Below are positions 54,218-63,999 of a DNA stretch of 64,000 nt, in pieces (positions within the stretch are counted from its first letter, which is position 1; every line of letters starts with the position of its first letter). Made by a program: the position numbers and the translations under genes. This stretch comes from Portibacter lacus (lineage in GTDB: Bacteria > Bacteroidota > Bacteroidia > Chitinophagales > Saprospiraceae), in the NCBI RefSeq assembly GCF_021533215.1, contig NZ_JAJNKA010000002.1, positions 175,001-239,000 of the forward strand. The letters run 5' to 3'. The notes below the pieces were generated by a model. That model saw nothing but the letters and a program-made list of their open reading frames with translations, did no database searches and was not told the DNA's origin.

Positions 54218-57061
54218 ATGGGCTGCGGACCGATAAGTTACGCTGTTAGAAGAGTAGATGGAGGAGGAACTTGTCCTATTTTTGATGAAGATCTTCCAGA
54301 AGGAAATGATAATGAACAACTGAATGATTACGTTTTCTTCTGTTGTGATGATGTCGGACAGGATAGTATTATGGTCCAATTCGAAGTTTGTGATGATGCA
54401 AACCAAGATGGAATTCTAGGCGGTGTGGATGATTTATGTAATAGTGTGATGGTATTCGTGGAAGTACAAGATAAGCTTCCTCCTAGCATAGAATGTCCAG
54501 CTGATATGACGATCTCTTGTATTGATTATTATGCCATCGATCTAGAGGATTTAACTAAACTTGATCAAATGTTCGGTGAGGCAAGTAGTTCCGCAACATG
54601 CCAGTTAAATGTAAGCCAAACTATATTGAGTTCAGAATTCTGCGGTGCAGGCGAGATTGTGAGAAGGCTAGCAGCTACGAACGACGCTGGAAGTGATTAT
54701 TGTGATCAGAGGATTACTGTAGAAGCAGAGGTTGTGAATCAACTGACGTGTGATAGAATTTCATTTATTGGATTAGATAACAGTATTTATAACTGGTGCG
54801 ACGTGAATAATGATGAAGTTGATACAGATGATCTTCCAAGTTTAAAAATTGACTGTAGTGAAAGTTATACTGTACCAGAATTAGACATAGACTTAGATGC
54901 TCTTTGTACTGAAGCGGGTGTTAGTGTTACAATTGACACATTTGCCTTTGCTGGCGATGCGTGTAGAAAATACCTCGTTCATTATGAGGTTATCGATCAG
55001 TGTATCTACCAAGAGAACTACTTCGATGCAAGTACAGGAGAAATTAATCCTTTTGTTTCTGAAAATGGATACTTTGAGTTCTATATAGAAATCGATGCCT
55101 TCGATAATGAGGGTCCTACTTTATCTTGTGAAGAAAGAAATCTTGTCGCTGAGAATTGTATCGGATATGAAGGAGCGATAGGAATTACAGGAAGTGATAA
55201 TTGTACTGATCCAAATTTCTTTGGCGTTGTATGGAAATTAGATCTGAATAGTGATGGTATTATTGACTATCCAGAGACAGGGTATGCGGAATCTAATGAA
55301 GTGACTCCTACGGAAGTGGGCTTAGCTTACTTCCCACTTGGAAAGCATGAAATCACCTGGGTAGTGAGTGATGGTTGCGGTAACACGTCATCTTGTACTC
55401 AAGTGATTAATATTGGTGAGAACGATAAAGCGCCGACGCCATACTGCTACGATGGAATTAGTTCTGTGGTACTTGCTGATGACGGAACTTTTGAAATATG
55501 GGCTAGTGATTTTGATGCGGGTTCATTGAATACTTGTCAGGATAATGTTACCCTTACTTTACTTCCAGATGCATATGCTACGGATTTAAGTGACGAAGAA
55601 GCGTTTGCGCTTAGTCTTAACCATCCAGATGTGGTGCTTATTCCTGGTGGAACTTACGGTTTCAGGTTAAGTTGTGAAAATATTCCAAATGGCGTTGCAG
55701 CAACTATTCCTATTAGAATGTATGTTAGTAATCCTTCTGGCAAATTTGATTATTGTATTGCCAATTTAAGATTAGAAGATCATGCGAATGTATGTGAGGA
55801 TAATATCGGTGGTGCACTCGCTATAACTGGGATGATAACAACAGAAGAAGGTAAAGCTCTAGAGAAAGTTGTTGTTGAATTAGGTGCTGATTTTGCTGAA
55901 TTCCCGATTTATGGAAATACAGATGAAAATGGAGTTTATCTTTTCGAAACATTATATGATCAGGTAGATTACCAGATTACACCGAAGCGAGATTTCGATT
56001 ATAGAAATGGAGTATCGACATTGGATTTAGTACTTATTCAGAGACATATACTAGGTATCCAAGACATCACTAGTCCGTATGATTTGATTGCAGCGGATGT
56101 AAATGGAGATTGTGGTGTTAAGGCAAGTGATATTCTCCAGTTGAGAAAAATGATTCTTGGTTACTATGTAGATGATAATTTACCAAATAACGAGTCTTGG
56201 AGATTTGTTGCTCATGCGAATACGTTCAATGATAATTTAATCCCTTGTGACTATATGGAACAGGATGAAATTCTGAAAATGGATGCTACAAGCCAGAGCA
56301 ACTTTACCGCAGTGAAAATCGGAGACATCAATCATTCTGCTAAGTTAAATGCTAATGACAATGCGGTCGTTCGGGAATACAAGACACTAGATTTTGTTAT
56401 ACCGAATCAGCAATTCACTAAAGGTCAATTTGTTGAGATTGATTTCTTAGCTAGCGACTATAGAGATGTGGAAGGTTTCCAATTTGACCTAGCGTTATCG
56501 AAACTGAAGTATTCTGCTATAGAATCTGGAGGAATCGAAATATCAGGTGAAAATATCGGGACGAGCTTTGTGGATGAGAATCATTTATTGATCAGTTATG
56601 CAAATGCTGGAGGCTCGAGTGTGGAAAATGATAGTATATTATTTACGCTTAGGTTACTAGCCACTGAAGACGGCTCATTAGATGAATCCATTTCAATGTC
56701 AGACTTCAAGTTGGATCCAGAAGTTTATGTAGGAGAAAACTTAACCGTCTTCGAACCTAAGTTGAACTTTAGAGATGATGATCAAATGAGTCTTGTATTT
56801 AGAGTAGAGCAAAATGCGCCTAATCCATTTGTTGATAAGACGACTATTGCTTTCACGATTCCGAAGGATGGAAATGTGAGGTTTGTAGTATTTGATATTT
56901 CTGGAAAAGAAGTGATCACAAGAGAGCAATACTTTGATAAAGGATCACATACTTTTGAAGTAACTACTGCAGAATTAAATAGATCTGGGGCTTATTATTA
57001 CCAGATAGAAGCAGGTGAGTTCAAGGGTGGAAAAACAATGATTGCGATTGATAATAATTAA
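54218..57061 (+). CDS. Large surface protein with dockerin-like and T9SS domains, apparently 5'-truncated
   Basis: 947 residues from the first ATG. There is no signal peptide: the ORF begins MGCGPISYAVRRVDGG in mid-domain, and an in-frame TAG lies 11 codons upstream (54185). Cys-rich HYR-like beta repeats (DGCGNTSSCTQVI at about 388-400), a carboxypeptidase-regulatory-like segment (about 540-590), a dockerin-like pair of calcium loops (AADVNGDCGVKASDILQLRK) and a type A T9SS domain (APNPFVDKTTIAFTIP to TMIAIDNN) follow. A T9SS cargo needs a Sec signal, so the 5' end seems lost and the gene may be non-functional. Confidence 0.75.
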   Translation: MGCGPISYAVRRVDGGGTCPIFDEDLPEGNDNEQLNDYVFFCCDDVGQDSIMVQFEVCDDANQDGILGGVDDLCNSVMVFVEVQDKLPPSIECPADMTISCIDYYAIDLEDLTKLDQMFGEASSSATCQLNVSQTILSSEFCGAGEIVRRLAATNDAGSDYCDQRITVEAEVVNQLTCDRISFIGLDNSIYNWCDVNNDEVDTDDLPSLKIDCSESYTVPELDIDLDALCTEAGVSVTIDTFAFAGDACRKYLVHYEVIDQCIYQENYFDASTGEINPFVSENGYFEFYIEIDAFDNEGPTLSCEERNLVAENCIGYEGAIGITGSDNCTDPNFFGVVWKLDLNSDGIIDYPETGYAESNEVTPTEVGLAYFPLGKHEITWVVSDGCGNTSSCTQVINIGENDKAPTPYCYDGISSVVLADDGTFEIWASDFDAGSLNTCQDNVTLTLLPDAYATDLSDEEAFALSLNHPDVVLIPGGTYGFRLSCENIPNGVAATIPIRMYVSNPSGKFDYCIANLRLEDHANVCEDNIGGALAITGMITTEEGKALEKVVVELGADFAEFPIYGNTDENGVYLFETLYDQVDYQITPKRDFDYRNGVSTLDLVLIQRHILGIQDITSPYDLIAADVNGDCGVKASDILQLRKMILGYYVDDNLPNNESWRFVAHANTFNDNLIPCDYMEQDEILKMDATSQSNFTAVKIGDINHSAKLNANDNAVVREYKTLDFVIPNQQFTKGQFVEIDFLASDYRDVEGFQFDLALSKLKYSAIESGGIEISGENIGTSFVDENHLLISYANAGGSSVENDSILFTLRLLATEDGSLDESISMSDFKLDPEVYVGENLTVFEPKLNFRDDDQMSLVFRVEQNAPNPFVDKTTIAFTIPKDGNVRFVVFDISGKEVITREQYFDKGSHTFEVTTAELNRSGAYYYQIEAGEFKGGKTMIAIDNN

Positions 57062-57079
57062 TTAAAATCATTAGGAAAT

Positions 57080-57112
57080 AAAAAGCTGCCTCATTTCGGG
57101 GCAGCTTTTTTT
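57080..57112 (+). terminator. Rho-independent terminator
   Basis: AAAAGCTGCC and GGCAGCTTTTTTT pair on the plus strand with a long T-run, 19 nt past the stop of the T9SS gene. Confidence 0.92.
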
Positions 57113-57623
57113 GTTTTGGGTTAATCCGGAATCCTCGGGCTTAAGCCCAAGGTCCAATGGGACAGTTCAGATTTGATAATTTGCAGTCCTTCCTCTTACA
57201 CATTTCCTCGCTTTGGCTTCCCGCTAAAGCTGGACAAGTCCGAGTCTAAATATTAGCTACATAAAAACATATAATATAGTGCCGTGATTACTGAGACTTT
57301 AATTTCTTGGACTGAACCTCAAGGTCCATTTCTTTCTCCCAAGGCTTAAGAAGCCAAATGATATGAGATCAATAAGTAAGCAATGAATCGCAATAGGTCC
57401 AGAGGACCGAATTTGTTTGTAACTGTACCAAATTACAAGAATTGAGGTGCAGCGCACCGGCTTTGTAAATTTTCAAGTTTACTTAGTAACTCAACAATAT
57501 GTTCACACTAGATTATGCGTCTATCTTCTTTATACCCTTAACCTACATCACAAAATTTGATAATCTAAAATTTAAACAATAACTTAACCATAGAATACCA
57601 TTTCAAGAAACAACAAGTATAAT
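57113..57623. other. Intergenic region with a cluster of GC-rich palindromes
   Basis: A 511-nt gap without an ORF. It has the perfect palindrome GGGCTTAAGCCC (57137-57148) and two related 5-3-5 dyads exactly 50 bp apart, GGTCC-AGA-GGACC (57396-57408) and GGTGC-AGC-GCACC (57446-57458), each followed by CCG..TTTGT (overlapping the last arm). The look is that of a REP-like or operator cluster. Confidence 0.55.
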
Positions 57624-58370
57624 ATGCCTAAGTACATCTCAAAATCCAAACTCGATAACATCCTTTTCCTTGACATAGAAACCGTTTCTGAAGCTCCTAC
57701 TTTCTCAGCATTAGACGAAGACTTTCAAAAACTATGGACTAAAAAAGCCAAAAACATTCTCAAAAAACAAACTGAAGAAATGATCGAATCTGAAATTTCA
57801 GATTGCTATCATGACAGAGCAGCCATCTTTGCTGAATTTGCCAAAATCGTTTGTATCACAGTTGCTTACTTGAGAAAGGACGGAGACGAATATGAAATGA
57901 GAATCAAGTCCTTTTACGGAGATGATGAAGAAGATCTCCTTAGAGATTTTGCCAAAATTCTTGATAAGCACTTTGACAATCCGAATAAATACTTCCTTTC
58001 TGGTCACAACATTAAAGAATTTGATATTCCATTTATTGGTAGAAGATTTCTGATTCACGGTTTAGAACTGCCTGAAATGATTAATCTTATCGGGAAGAAA
58101 CCATGGGAAACCAAACATTTATTAGACACACTTGATATGTGGAAATTCGGGGATTACAAAAATTTCATTTCTCTTGACTTATTGGCTAAAATCATGAAAG
58201 TTCCAAGCCCAAAAACCATAATGGATGGTTCGCATGTAGGAAACGCATACTGGGTCGAAAAACGATTAGAAGATATTAAAAACTACTGCGAATTAGATGT
58301 TGTCACCTCTGTAAATGTATTCCTCAGACTTAATGGAAATGATACAGTAGAGAAAGTGGTCAGTGTTTGA
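57624..58370 (+). CDS. Predicted 3'-5' exonuclease (PolB-exonuclease-like)
   Basis: 248 residues. The DEDD-type motifs of the DNA_pol_B_exo2-like group are visible: Exo I LFLDIETVSE (Asp17, Glu19), Exo II SGHNIKEFDIPFIGRR (with Asp near 133), and Exo III KNYCELDVVTSVNVFLR with the final Asp near 231. No polymerase domain is attached. It should degrade DNA or RNA 3' ends in repair or metabolism. The start is ATG. Convergent with the DUF3052 gene, stops 1 nt apart. Confidence 0.88.
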   Translation: MPKYISKSKLDNILFLDIETVSEAPTFSALDEDFQKLWTKKAKNILKKQTEEMIESEISDCYHDRAAIFAEFAKIVCITVAYLRKDGDEYEMRIKSFYGDDEEDLLRDFAKILDKHFDNPNKYFLSGHNIKEFDIPFIGRRFLIHGLELPEMINLIGKKPWETKHLLDTLDMWKFGDYKNFISLDLLAKIMKVPSPKTIMDGSHVGNAYWVEKRLEDIKNYCELDVVTSVNVFLRLNGNDTVEKVVSV

Positions 58371-58371
58371 T

Positions 58372-58785
58372 TTATCGATCTTTAGTTCGGTACACAAACT
58401 TAAGAGCGGACCAATCTTTATCTACTGAGCAAACCTTAATGTCAACTAAGCCAATAGATAAAACAAAGGCTCTTACAGATTCCCGATTAATCGATGAAAC
58501 GATCTTAGAGCTCCCTTTCGGCCAGCTCACCCATAACATTCCTGATTTTTTCAAGTATTCCTTTGCTTCTGACGTTATCTCCACTAACTCTTGATCCGAC
58601 TTAACAAATACGTGAATAAAATCTAGTGAACCTACTTCAGGAATTTCCACCTCCTCTGCAGTCTTTGGAAAATCACTAAACAAATCAAAATAATGAGACG
58701 GTTCATTCCTCAACAAGAACTGAAACCCTTCTTTAACTCCTAATTTCTTGGCTAATGGAGTTCCTGAATAACCTGATAATTCCAT
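58372..58785 (-). CDS. DUF3052 family protein
   Basis: 137 residues from the ATG at 58785. Family members begin close to SGYSGTPLAKKLG, so the longer form from 58830, which adds 15 residues and collides with the divergent gene start, is unlikely. The segment LWVSWPKGSSKIVSSINRESVRAFVLSIGLVDIKVCSVDKDWSALKFVYR, cited in parts as LWVSWPKGSSKI and DIKVCSVDKDWSALKFV, is the conserved core. Soluble, no known enzyme motif; function unknown. Confidence 0.83.
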   Translation of the reverse strand: MELSGYSGTPLAKKLGVKEGFQFLLRNEPSHYFDLFSDFPKTAEEVEIPEVGSLDFIHVFVKSDQELVEITSEAKEYLKKSGMLWVSWPKGSSKIVSSINRESVRAFVLSIGLVDIKVCSVDKDWSALKFVYRTKDR

Positions 58786-58828
58786 CCATATTATTTTTAC
58801 TAATTTAAGTATTTTTAGAAACTCAACC

Positions 58829-59500
58829 ATGAACAGAATGGAAATAAATACAAATCACTTCATCACACAAAAAACTGCTAGATACTCGACTTTGGGAACA
58901 CTATCCAAGGAAACTAAATATTTTTGGTTTGCGCTTCATGGTTCTAAAATGCAATGCGAGCAAGTATTATATAAGTTTGCAAAATTTGACCCTAAAGAAC
59001 ACTTCATTGTTGCACCAGAAGGATTGAATCGTTTCTATGCAAATGGTTTCGGCGGGGAAGTTGTTTCATCTTGGATGACTTCGAGAGATAGGCTTGCAGA
59101 AATCGATGATTTCTCAATTTACCTCTCGAATTTATACCAGAAATACATTGACCTTATTCCTAATCATTCAAAAAAAATATTACTTGCTTTTTCTCAAGGT
59201 TGCACGACTGCATATAGATGGATGAATCACTCCAGAATAGAAGCTGACTATTTCCTACCCTATTCAGGATGGATTCCAGAAGACATTGACCTAAAAAATA
59301 GTAAAACAAATCTTAATAAGATTAAAACAACGTATTCTTATGGAAGTGATGACCAATTTCTCACTCCTGAGATCATTGAAAAAATAAAGAAAAACATTGA
59401 CAAAAACGATCTAGAAATAACCATTGAAAAATATAAAGGAGATCATCGAATCGACAAAACTCATCTTCAATATCTATTCAAAAATTATATTAATATCTAG
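58829..59500 (+). CDS. Alpha/beta-hydrolase (phospholipase/carboxylesterase-like)
   Basis: 223 residues. Nucleophile motif AFSQGCTTAYR (Ser122, with Ala for the first Gly of GxSxG). The Asp lies in YGSDDQFLTPE (near 173-174) and the His in YKGDHRID (near 205). The form matches the small cytoplasmic esterase group related to YpfH/carboxylesterase. A first in-frame ATG is used; a second, at codon 4, is possible. Substrate unknown. Divergent from the DUF3052 gene. Confidence 0.82.
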   Translation: MNRMEINTNHFITQKTARYSTLGTLSKETKYFWFALHGSKMQCEQVLYKFAKFDPKEHFIVAPEGLNRFYANGFGGEVVSSWMTSRDRLAEIDDFSIYLSNLYQKYIDLIPNHSKKILLAFSQGCTTAYRWMNHSRIEADYFLPYSGWIPEDIDLKNSKTNLNKIKTTYSYGSDDQFLTPEIIEKIKKNIDKNDLEITIEKYKGDHRIDKTHLQYLFKNYINI

Positions 59501-59514
59501 TCTTCTTAACCTAT

Positions 59515-61881
59515 CTACTCGCAACCTATCGGCGATCCAGGAGGCATTTCTGGCATGGACGGCAAAGTTAATGGCTTCGAAATATCCATGCCGTCAATAA
59601 TCATTTTTTCTATAAACGTCGCATTTGCATCTCTTGTCTTTAGCTGGTTCGGAATCAACATGGCCATCACTTTAAAAGCCTCGGCAGAAACCTGACCAAA
59701 TCCTTTCGTGTCCCTCGAAAGTTTTAACAAATGCATCACTAATAATCTCTGAGTTGAATTAGCAATTTGATGCTGAATACCGTTTGATCCTTTATCATTG
59801 AAAACTTGATTTACAATTTTATTCAAATAATCACTCAGGCTCATCTGACTTTCATCTCTAGCATGTTGTTGGATAATTCTCGTTAAGCGGTCATCATTCA
59901 ACATAAAAGACAAGGTATGATTCGCACTTCCTTCAGCTGCGGCAATCGGATCAAATGTGATAGACGAATAGCGACTAAAAGTTTCTCTGTCACGGCGATA
60001 TCCATATGCTGCCGGCGGAATGAGTTTTAATATTTCTTCAGGAATTTCTAAGAACGATGGTGCTAATGTTTTAAGTAAAGCATCCGTTGCTTCTTTTTGG
60101 AATTTAGCATCTACAACTTCATTAATAACTTTATGAGCATCTCCCTTTAAAGCATAAGTATAATTCACGCCGCCAATAATCTTCGCTACACCTTCTACTT
60201 GATACCTGTGTGCAAGGTAGATAGGTACCAATACGTTTTCTAATTGCGAATATGGCGTTCCTGTAGTGATCGATCCAAGCCCGAAATCCTTCATTGATCT
60301 TGCCCTTAAGGCTGATAACCGATTCAACTCATCAACAGGTGAAGCCCCATTGTCCCAGAGGTGCCCATAAGGATGAGCACCACCCGCAGGTCTTGCATCA
60401 CTATCCGAAATATGTAAATAGCCTTCTTTGATACTCTGATCTATGGTCTTTTTTAATTCAGCCTCTTCATCTACTCCGTCTGGAAAATCTTGGTATCCAT
60501 AAATGATGGTTCTTTTGTCCCAATCACCTATTCCTACTGCGTATGAATCTGACATATCCATTTTACCATCGTTTCCTATTTTCACTACAGGATGCGGATA
60601 ATCCATAACCGATGCTCGGTCATTAAAACTTGCTGCAAAATTATGTGCAAGACCAATGGTGTGACCAATTTCATGTGCAGACAATTGTCTTAACCTAGCC
60701 AGTGCCAATTCCATCATCGGAGAATGATTATCATCATTTTCATTGTATGGAGAAAGCAAACCTTGAGCGATTAGGAAATCCTGCCGCACTCTTAATGAGC
60801 CAAGGGAAACATGTCCTTTTATAATTTCGCCTGTCCTCGGATCAGAAACCGATGCGCCATAAGACCAACCTCTTGTCGATCGGTGTACCCATTGAATAAC
60901 ATTATATCTTACATCTAGCGGATCAGCATCATCTGGCAGCATTTTTACTTGGAAGGCATTAATGTAACCAGCAGCTTCGAAAGCCTGATTCCACCATTTG
61001 GCACCATCCAATAAGGCAGACCTAACTGGTTCTGGAGTCCCAGGATCTAAGTAGTATACAATCGGCTCTACTGCTTCACTCTTCTCAGCTTCTGGATTCT
61101 TTTTCTCCAATCTATGACGATAGATATACTTCTTTTCCATCGACTCATATATCGGTGCTGCATAATCATAATAACTCAAATCATAATACCCTGAAAAAGG
61201 ATGGAATTTTCGAGGTGTATATTTATTATCTGGAAGTTCCACAAATGAATGGTGCATTCTGACCGTTACCGCATCCGATGAAGGTGTAACTGAACGCAGG
61301 TATCTTCCCTGAGCGTCTCCTGTAAATGTAATCGTAGCTTCAAATTCAACATTTTTCGGGAAAGCTTTAGTTCTAGGAAGATAAATTGCAGAACGCGATG
61401 CGTCCAATTTATATGTCCCTTGCTTACTAGCTTTCAATCTAGCAGCAACTTTATGTGCGTCACTTAACAGCATCGGGGTAAGATCGATCATGATCTTGCC
61501 TTTCTTTTCAGAAGCGATCTTAAAACCCCAAAGTACAGACTGCGCAAACGCTTCTTTAACGGATTCTCTTTCTTTAGCATTATCGCTTTCAGCTCGATAC
61601 TGGTAATTAGGCTGGACTAAAAGAATCTTATTACCAGATCTTTGGAACTTAACAATCCTTTCATTTCCTAGTTGGCCTCTATCTAAGCCGATATCATTAG
61701 ATCCGACTCCTGCGGCTAAAGCATTTACGTATAAAAACTCTTGCTCTAGCTTATCAACTTCTAAGAGAATCTGTCCTGTGGAATCTTTCCATTCAAAATT
61801 GAAGTAACCAGAAAAAGATTGGTTCTGGGCGGAAAGTAAAATTGGAAGTAAAAAAAAAGTAAAAGCGATGATTCTTATCAT
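59515..61881 (-). CDS. Secreted zinc-dependent metalloprotease (DUF5117/DUF4953 type)
   Basis: 788 residues from the ATG at 61881; the TTG eight codons upstream (61905) would precede the natural signal peptide and is rejected. Signal peptide about 1-18 (LLSAQ). An N-terminal DUF5117/DUF5118-like domain precedes the metzincin-type site HEIGHTIGLAHNF (His403, Glu404, His407, His413), followed by a Met-turn-like SVMDYPHP. The C-terminal third (DUF4953) is present. A large extracytoplasmic peptidase common in Bacteroidota; no sorting domain, so probably periplasmic. Confidence 0.9.
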   Translation of the reverse strand: MIRIIAFTFFLLPILLSAQNQSFSGYFNFEWKDSTGQILLEVDKLEQEFLYVNALAAGVGSNDIGLDRGQLGNERIVKFQRSGNKILLVQPNYQYRAESDNAKERESVKEAFAQSVLWGFKIASEKKGKIMIDLTPMLLSDAHKVAARLKASKQGTYKLDASRSAIYLPRTKAFPKNVEFEATITFTGDAQGRYLRSVTPSSDAVTVRMHHSFVELPDNKYTPRKFHPFSGYYDLSYYDYAAPIYESMEKKYIYRHRLEKKNPEAEKSEAVEPIVYYLDPGTPEPVRSALLDGAKWWNQAFEAAGYINAFQVKMLPDDADPLDVRYNVIQWVHRSTRGWSYGASVSDPRTGEIIKGHVSLGSLRVRQDFLIAQGLLSPYNENDDNHSPMMELALARLRQLSAHEIGHTIGLAHNFAASFNDRASVMDYPHPVVKIGNDGKMDMSDSYAVGIGDWDKRTIIYGYQDFPDGVDEEAELKKTIDQSIKEGYLHISDSDARPAGGAHPYGHLWDNGASPVDELNRLSALRARSMKDFGLGSITTGTPYSQLENVLVPIYLAHRYQVEGVAKIIGGVNYTYALKGDAHKVINEVVDAKFQKEATDALLKTLAPSFLEIPEEILKLIPPAAYGYRRDRETFSRYSSITFDPIAAAEGSANHTLSFMLNDDRLTRIIQQHARDESQMSLSDYLNKIVNQVFNDKGSNGIQHQIANSTQRLLVMHLLKLSRDTKGFGQVSAEAFKVMAMLIPNQLKTRDANATFIEKMIIDGMDISKPLTLPSMPEMPPGSPIGCE

Positions 61882-62089
61882 GGTCAGAGTTTTTAACTGC
61901 CCCAATATAATTGTTAAAAATGGAATTAGGGAATTCTTTGAAAAGCAATATAGGAGAATAGCTATTATTTAAAAATACACATCCTTCTGTTGGACTTTTA
62001 ACATATGGTATAATTTTAAATGTATTCATTCCAATTATCGATAATTCAAAAATATAGAAAGAAGCCAAATTTGAATAAAATTATAAATT

Positions 62090-62722
62090 ATGAAAACCAG
62101 ATACACTTTTGTTTTACCATTCATTCTTGTTCTCCATTTTCTAAGTGCCCAAGAATTCACAAATTTCACTTCGCTCTCAATACATGCAGGAGTACAAAAT
62201 CCAATAGAATTAGGACACCTTGATTTATATAACGTCAGTTATGGAGATTATTTCGAACCTGGCAATCTATTCGGGATTTCAATCAATAAAGATTGGGGAA
62301 AAGCTGCCATTTCCTTTCAAGGCGAATACCTTTACAACCCTATGAATATAGGGAAGTCCAATAAGAACCTCGATCTACATAGTATTAAAATAGATTATAA
62401 ATTTTGGTACAATTTCTTGAATCCAGCATCAAGAATGAAACTCAAAGCTGGTACAGGCCTAGGAGTTTTGGGTTTTAAATATCCAGAAAGATCTTATCCT
62501 CCAAGGTTTGGACCTGACATAATAGACAATTACCATGTTTACGAAGCATATATTGAATTTTCGTTAGCCTACACAACTGCCCTTAATTTCACCTACAGAA
62601 TAAACCATATGATATCCCTTAGTACAACAATAGGAAATGACTTCGTTTATAATTATGGCGATGAGCAAACGGTTCTACTTACCTCTTTTTCAGCCAGTAT
62701 AAATTATACCATTTCCAAATAA
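62090..62722 (+). CDS. Outer-membrane beta-barrel protein
   Basis: 210 residues with a signal peptide (about 1-18, FLSAQ). The mature chain alternates in strands with aromatic ends (IKIDYKFWYNFLNPASRMKL, cited as IKIDYKFWYNF) and finishes SFSASINYTISK, in keeping with a small barrel. No ligand or partner is evident. It lies between two minus-strand genes and is monocistronic. Confidence 0.68.
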   Translation: MKTRYTFVLPFILVLHFLSAQEFTNFTSLSIHAGVQNPIELGHLDLYNVSYGDYFEPGNLFGISINKDWGKAAISFQGEYLYNPMNIGKSNKNLDLHSIKIDYKFWYNFLNPASRMKLKAGTGLGVLGFKYPERSYPPRFGPDIIDNYHVYEAYIEFSLAYTTALNFTYRINHMISLSTTIGNDFVYNYGDEQTVLLTSFSASINYTISK

Positions 62723-62741
62723 TATAAGGGAGCCTCCAGCT

Positions 62742-63938
62742 CTACTTCTTATTATAAGCTGTGCTATCTTCTTCCGCAGCTTTCTTAACTGCAGCCGCTA
62801 CTTTGCTTGCAACATCAAAATTTAACGAAGGTGGAATAACCATTTTCGAAAATGGGTATTCGATGCAATCAGCAATAGCGAAGGCGGCTGCCAATTTCAT
62901 TTTCGGAGTAATTCTAACTGCTCTTGCATCCAAAGCTCCTCGGAATATTCCAGGAAAACCTAATACATTATTGATTTGATTCGGCATATCGCTTCTTCCT
63001 GTTCCTACGACGACTGCGCCTGCTTCATAAGCATCGCCAGGCCAGATTTCTGGAGTAGGGTTTGCAAGTGCAAACACGATAGGACTCTCCGCCATATTTC
63101 TGATGTCTACTTGACTTAGTATTTCACCTACAGAAACACCGATAAAAACATCTGCATTATGCATCGCATCCTTTAATGAACCTTCTTCATTATTCGGATT
63201 CGTATATTGTATCATTTCTTTCTTCGCGTCGTTAAGATCTTCACGATTTTTGTGAATGATGCCTTTACTATCACACATGATCACTTCTTTCGCAGTTATT
63301 ACATCCTCTTCATCTACGTGATCTGCGCTCTTAAGCAACTTAGCAATTGCAATTCCCGCTGCTCCAGCGCCATTAACGATAATTCGCATTTCTCTTATCG
63401 GCTTCTTAACCACTTTAGAAGCATTAATCAATGCTGCTAAAACCACGATGGCCGTTCCGTGTTGATCATCATGAAAAACAGGAATTCCTAAATCTTGTAA
63501 TGCATTTTCAATAATAAAGCTTCTAGGAGCCGAGATATCTTCTAAGTTAACCCCACCAAAAACTGGAGCAATCATCTTAACTGTTTCGATAATTTTATCT
63601 GCATCTTGAGAATCTACACAAATAGGAAAAGCATCAATACCCGCGAATCGCTTGAATAACATGGCCTTTCCTTCCATCACCGGAATTGCTGCTAATGGTC
63701 CGATATTTCCAAGCCCTAAGACTGCAGATCCATCAGAAACAATAGCTACGGTGTTCCCTTTTATCGTTAGGTCGTAAACCGCTTCCGGGTTCTTCTCAAT
63801 TTCTAAACATGGCCCAGCGACACCTGGAGAATAGACCATCGACAAATCTTCCTTACTTCTTACTTCGATCTTAGGAGTGACTTGAATTTTTCCTTTGTGC
63901 TTCGCGTGAAGCTTAATTGACTCTAAATTGTAATCCAT
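62742..63938 (-). CDS. Malic enzyme, single-domain form
   Basis: 398 residues. Malic-enzyme N-terminal signature YSPGVAGPCLEI with the catalytic Tyr, SDGSAVLGLGNIGP, the metal site FHDDQHGTA and the NAD(P) fold IVNGAGAAGIAIAKLL. Decarboxylates malate to pyruvate. Many Bacteroidota malic enzymes (MaeB type) are about 750 residues with a C-terminal phosphotransacetylase-like domain; here the frame ends before it, at a regular stop, so this is the short form. A -7 box TAATTTTG (63999-63992) lies upstream. NAD versus NADP preference not decided. Confidence 0.93.
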   Translation of the reverse strand: MDYNLESIKLHAKHKGKIQVTPKIEVRSKEDLSMVYSPGVAGPCLEIEKNPEAVYDLTIKGNTVAIVSDGSAVLGLGNIGPLAAIPVMEGKAMLFKRFAGIDAFPICVDSQDADKIIETVKMIAPVFGGVNLEDISAPRSFIIENALQDLGIPVFHDDQHGTAIVVLAALINASKVVKKPIREMRIIVNGAGAAGIAIAKLLKSADHVDEEDVITAKEVIMCDSKGIIHKNREDLNDAKKEMIQYTNPNNEEGSLKDAMHNADVFIGVSVGEILSQVDIRNMAESPIVFALANPTPEIWPGDAYEAGAVVVGTGRSDMPNQINNVLGFPGIFRGALDARAVRITPKMKLAAAFAIADCIEYPFSKMVIPPSLNFDVASKVAAAVKKAAEEDSTAYNKK

Positions 63939-63991
63939 TGATTTTTATTATCGTTCCTCTTCCTCAAAATCCTCAAGAGTGGTCTCTAAGG

Positions 63992-63999
63992 CAAAATTA
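63992..63999 (-). promoter_or_regulatory. -7 box for the malic enzyme gene
   Basis: TAATTTTG on the minus strand fits TAnnTTTG and lies about 55 nt before the ATG at 63938. The -33 element would lie outside the window. Confidence 0.5.
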
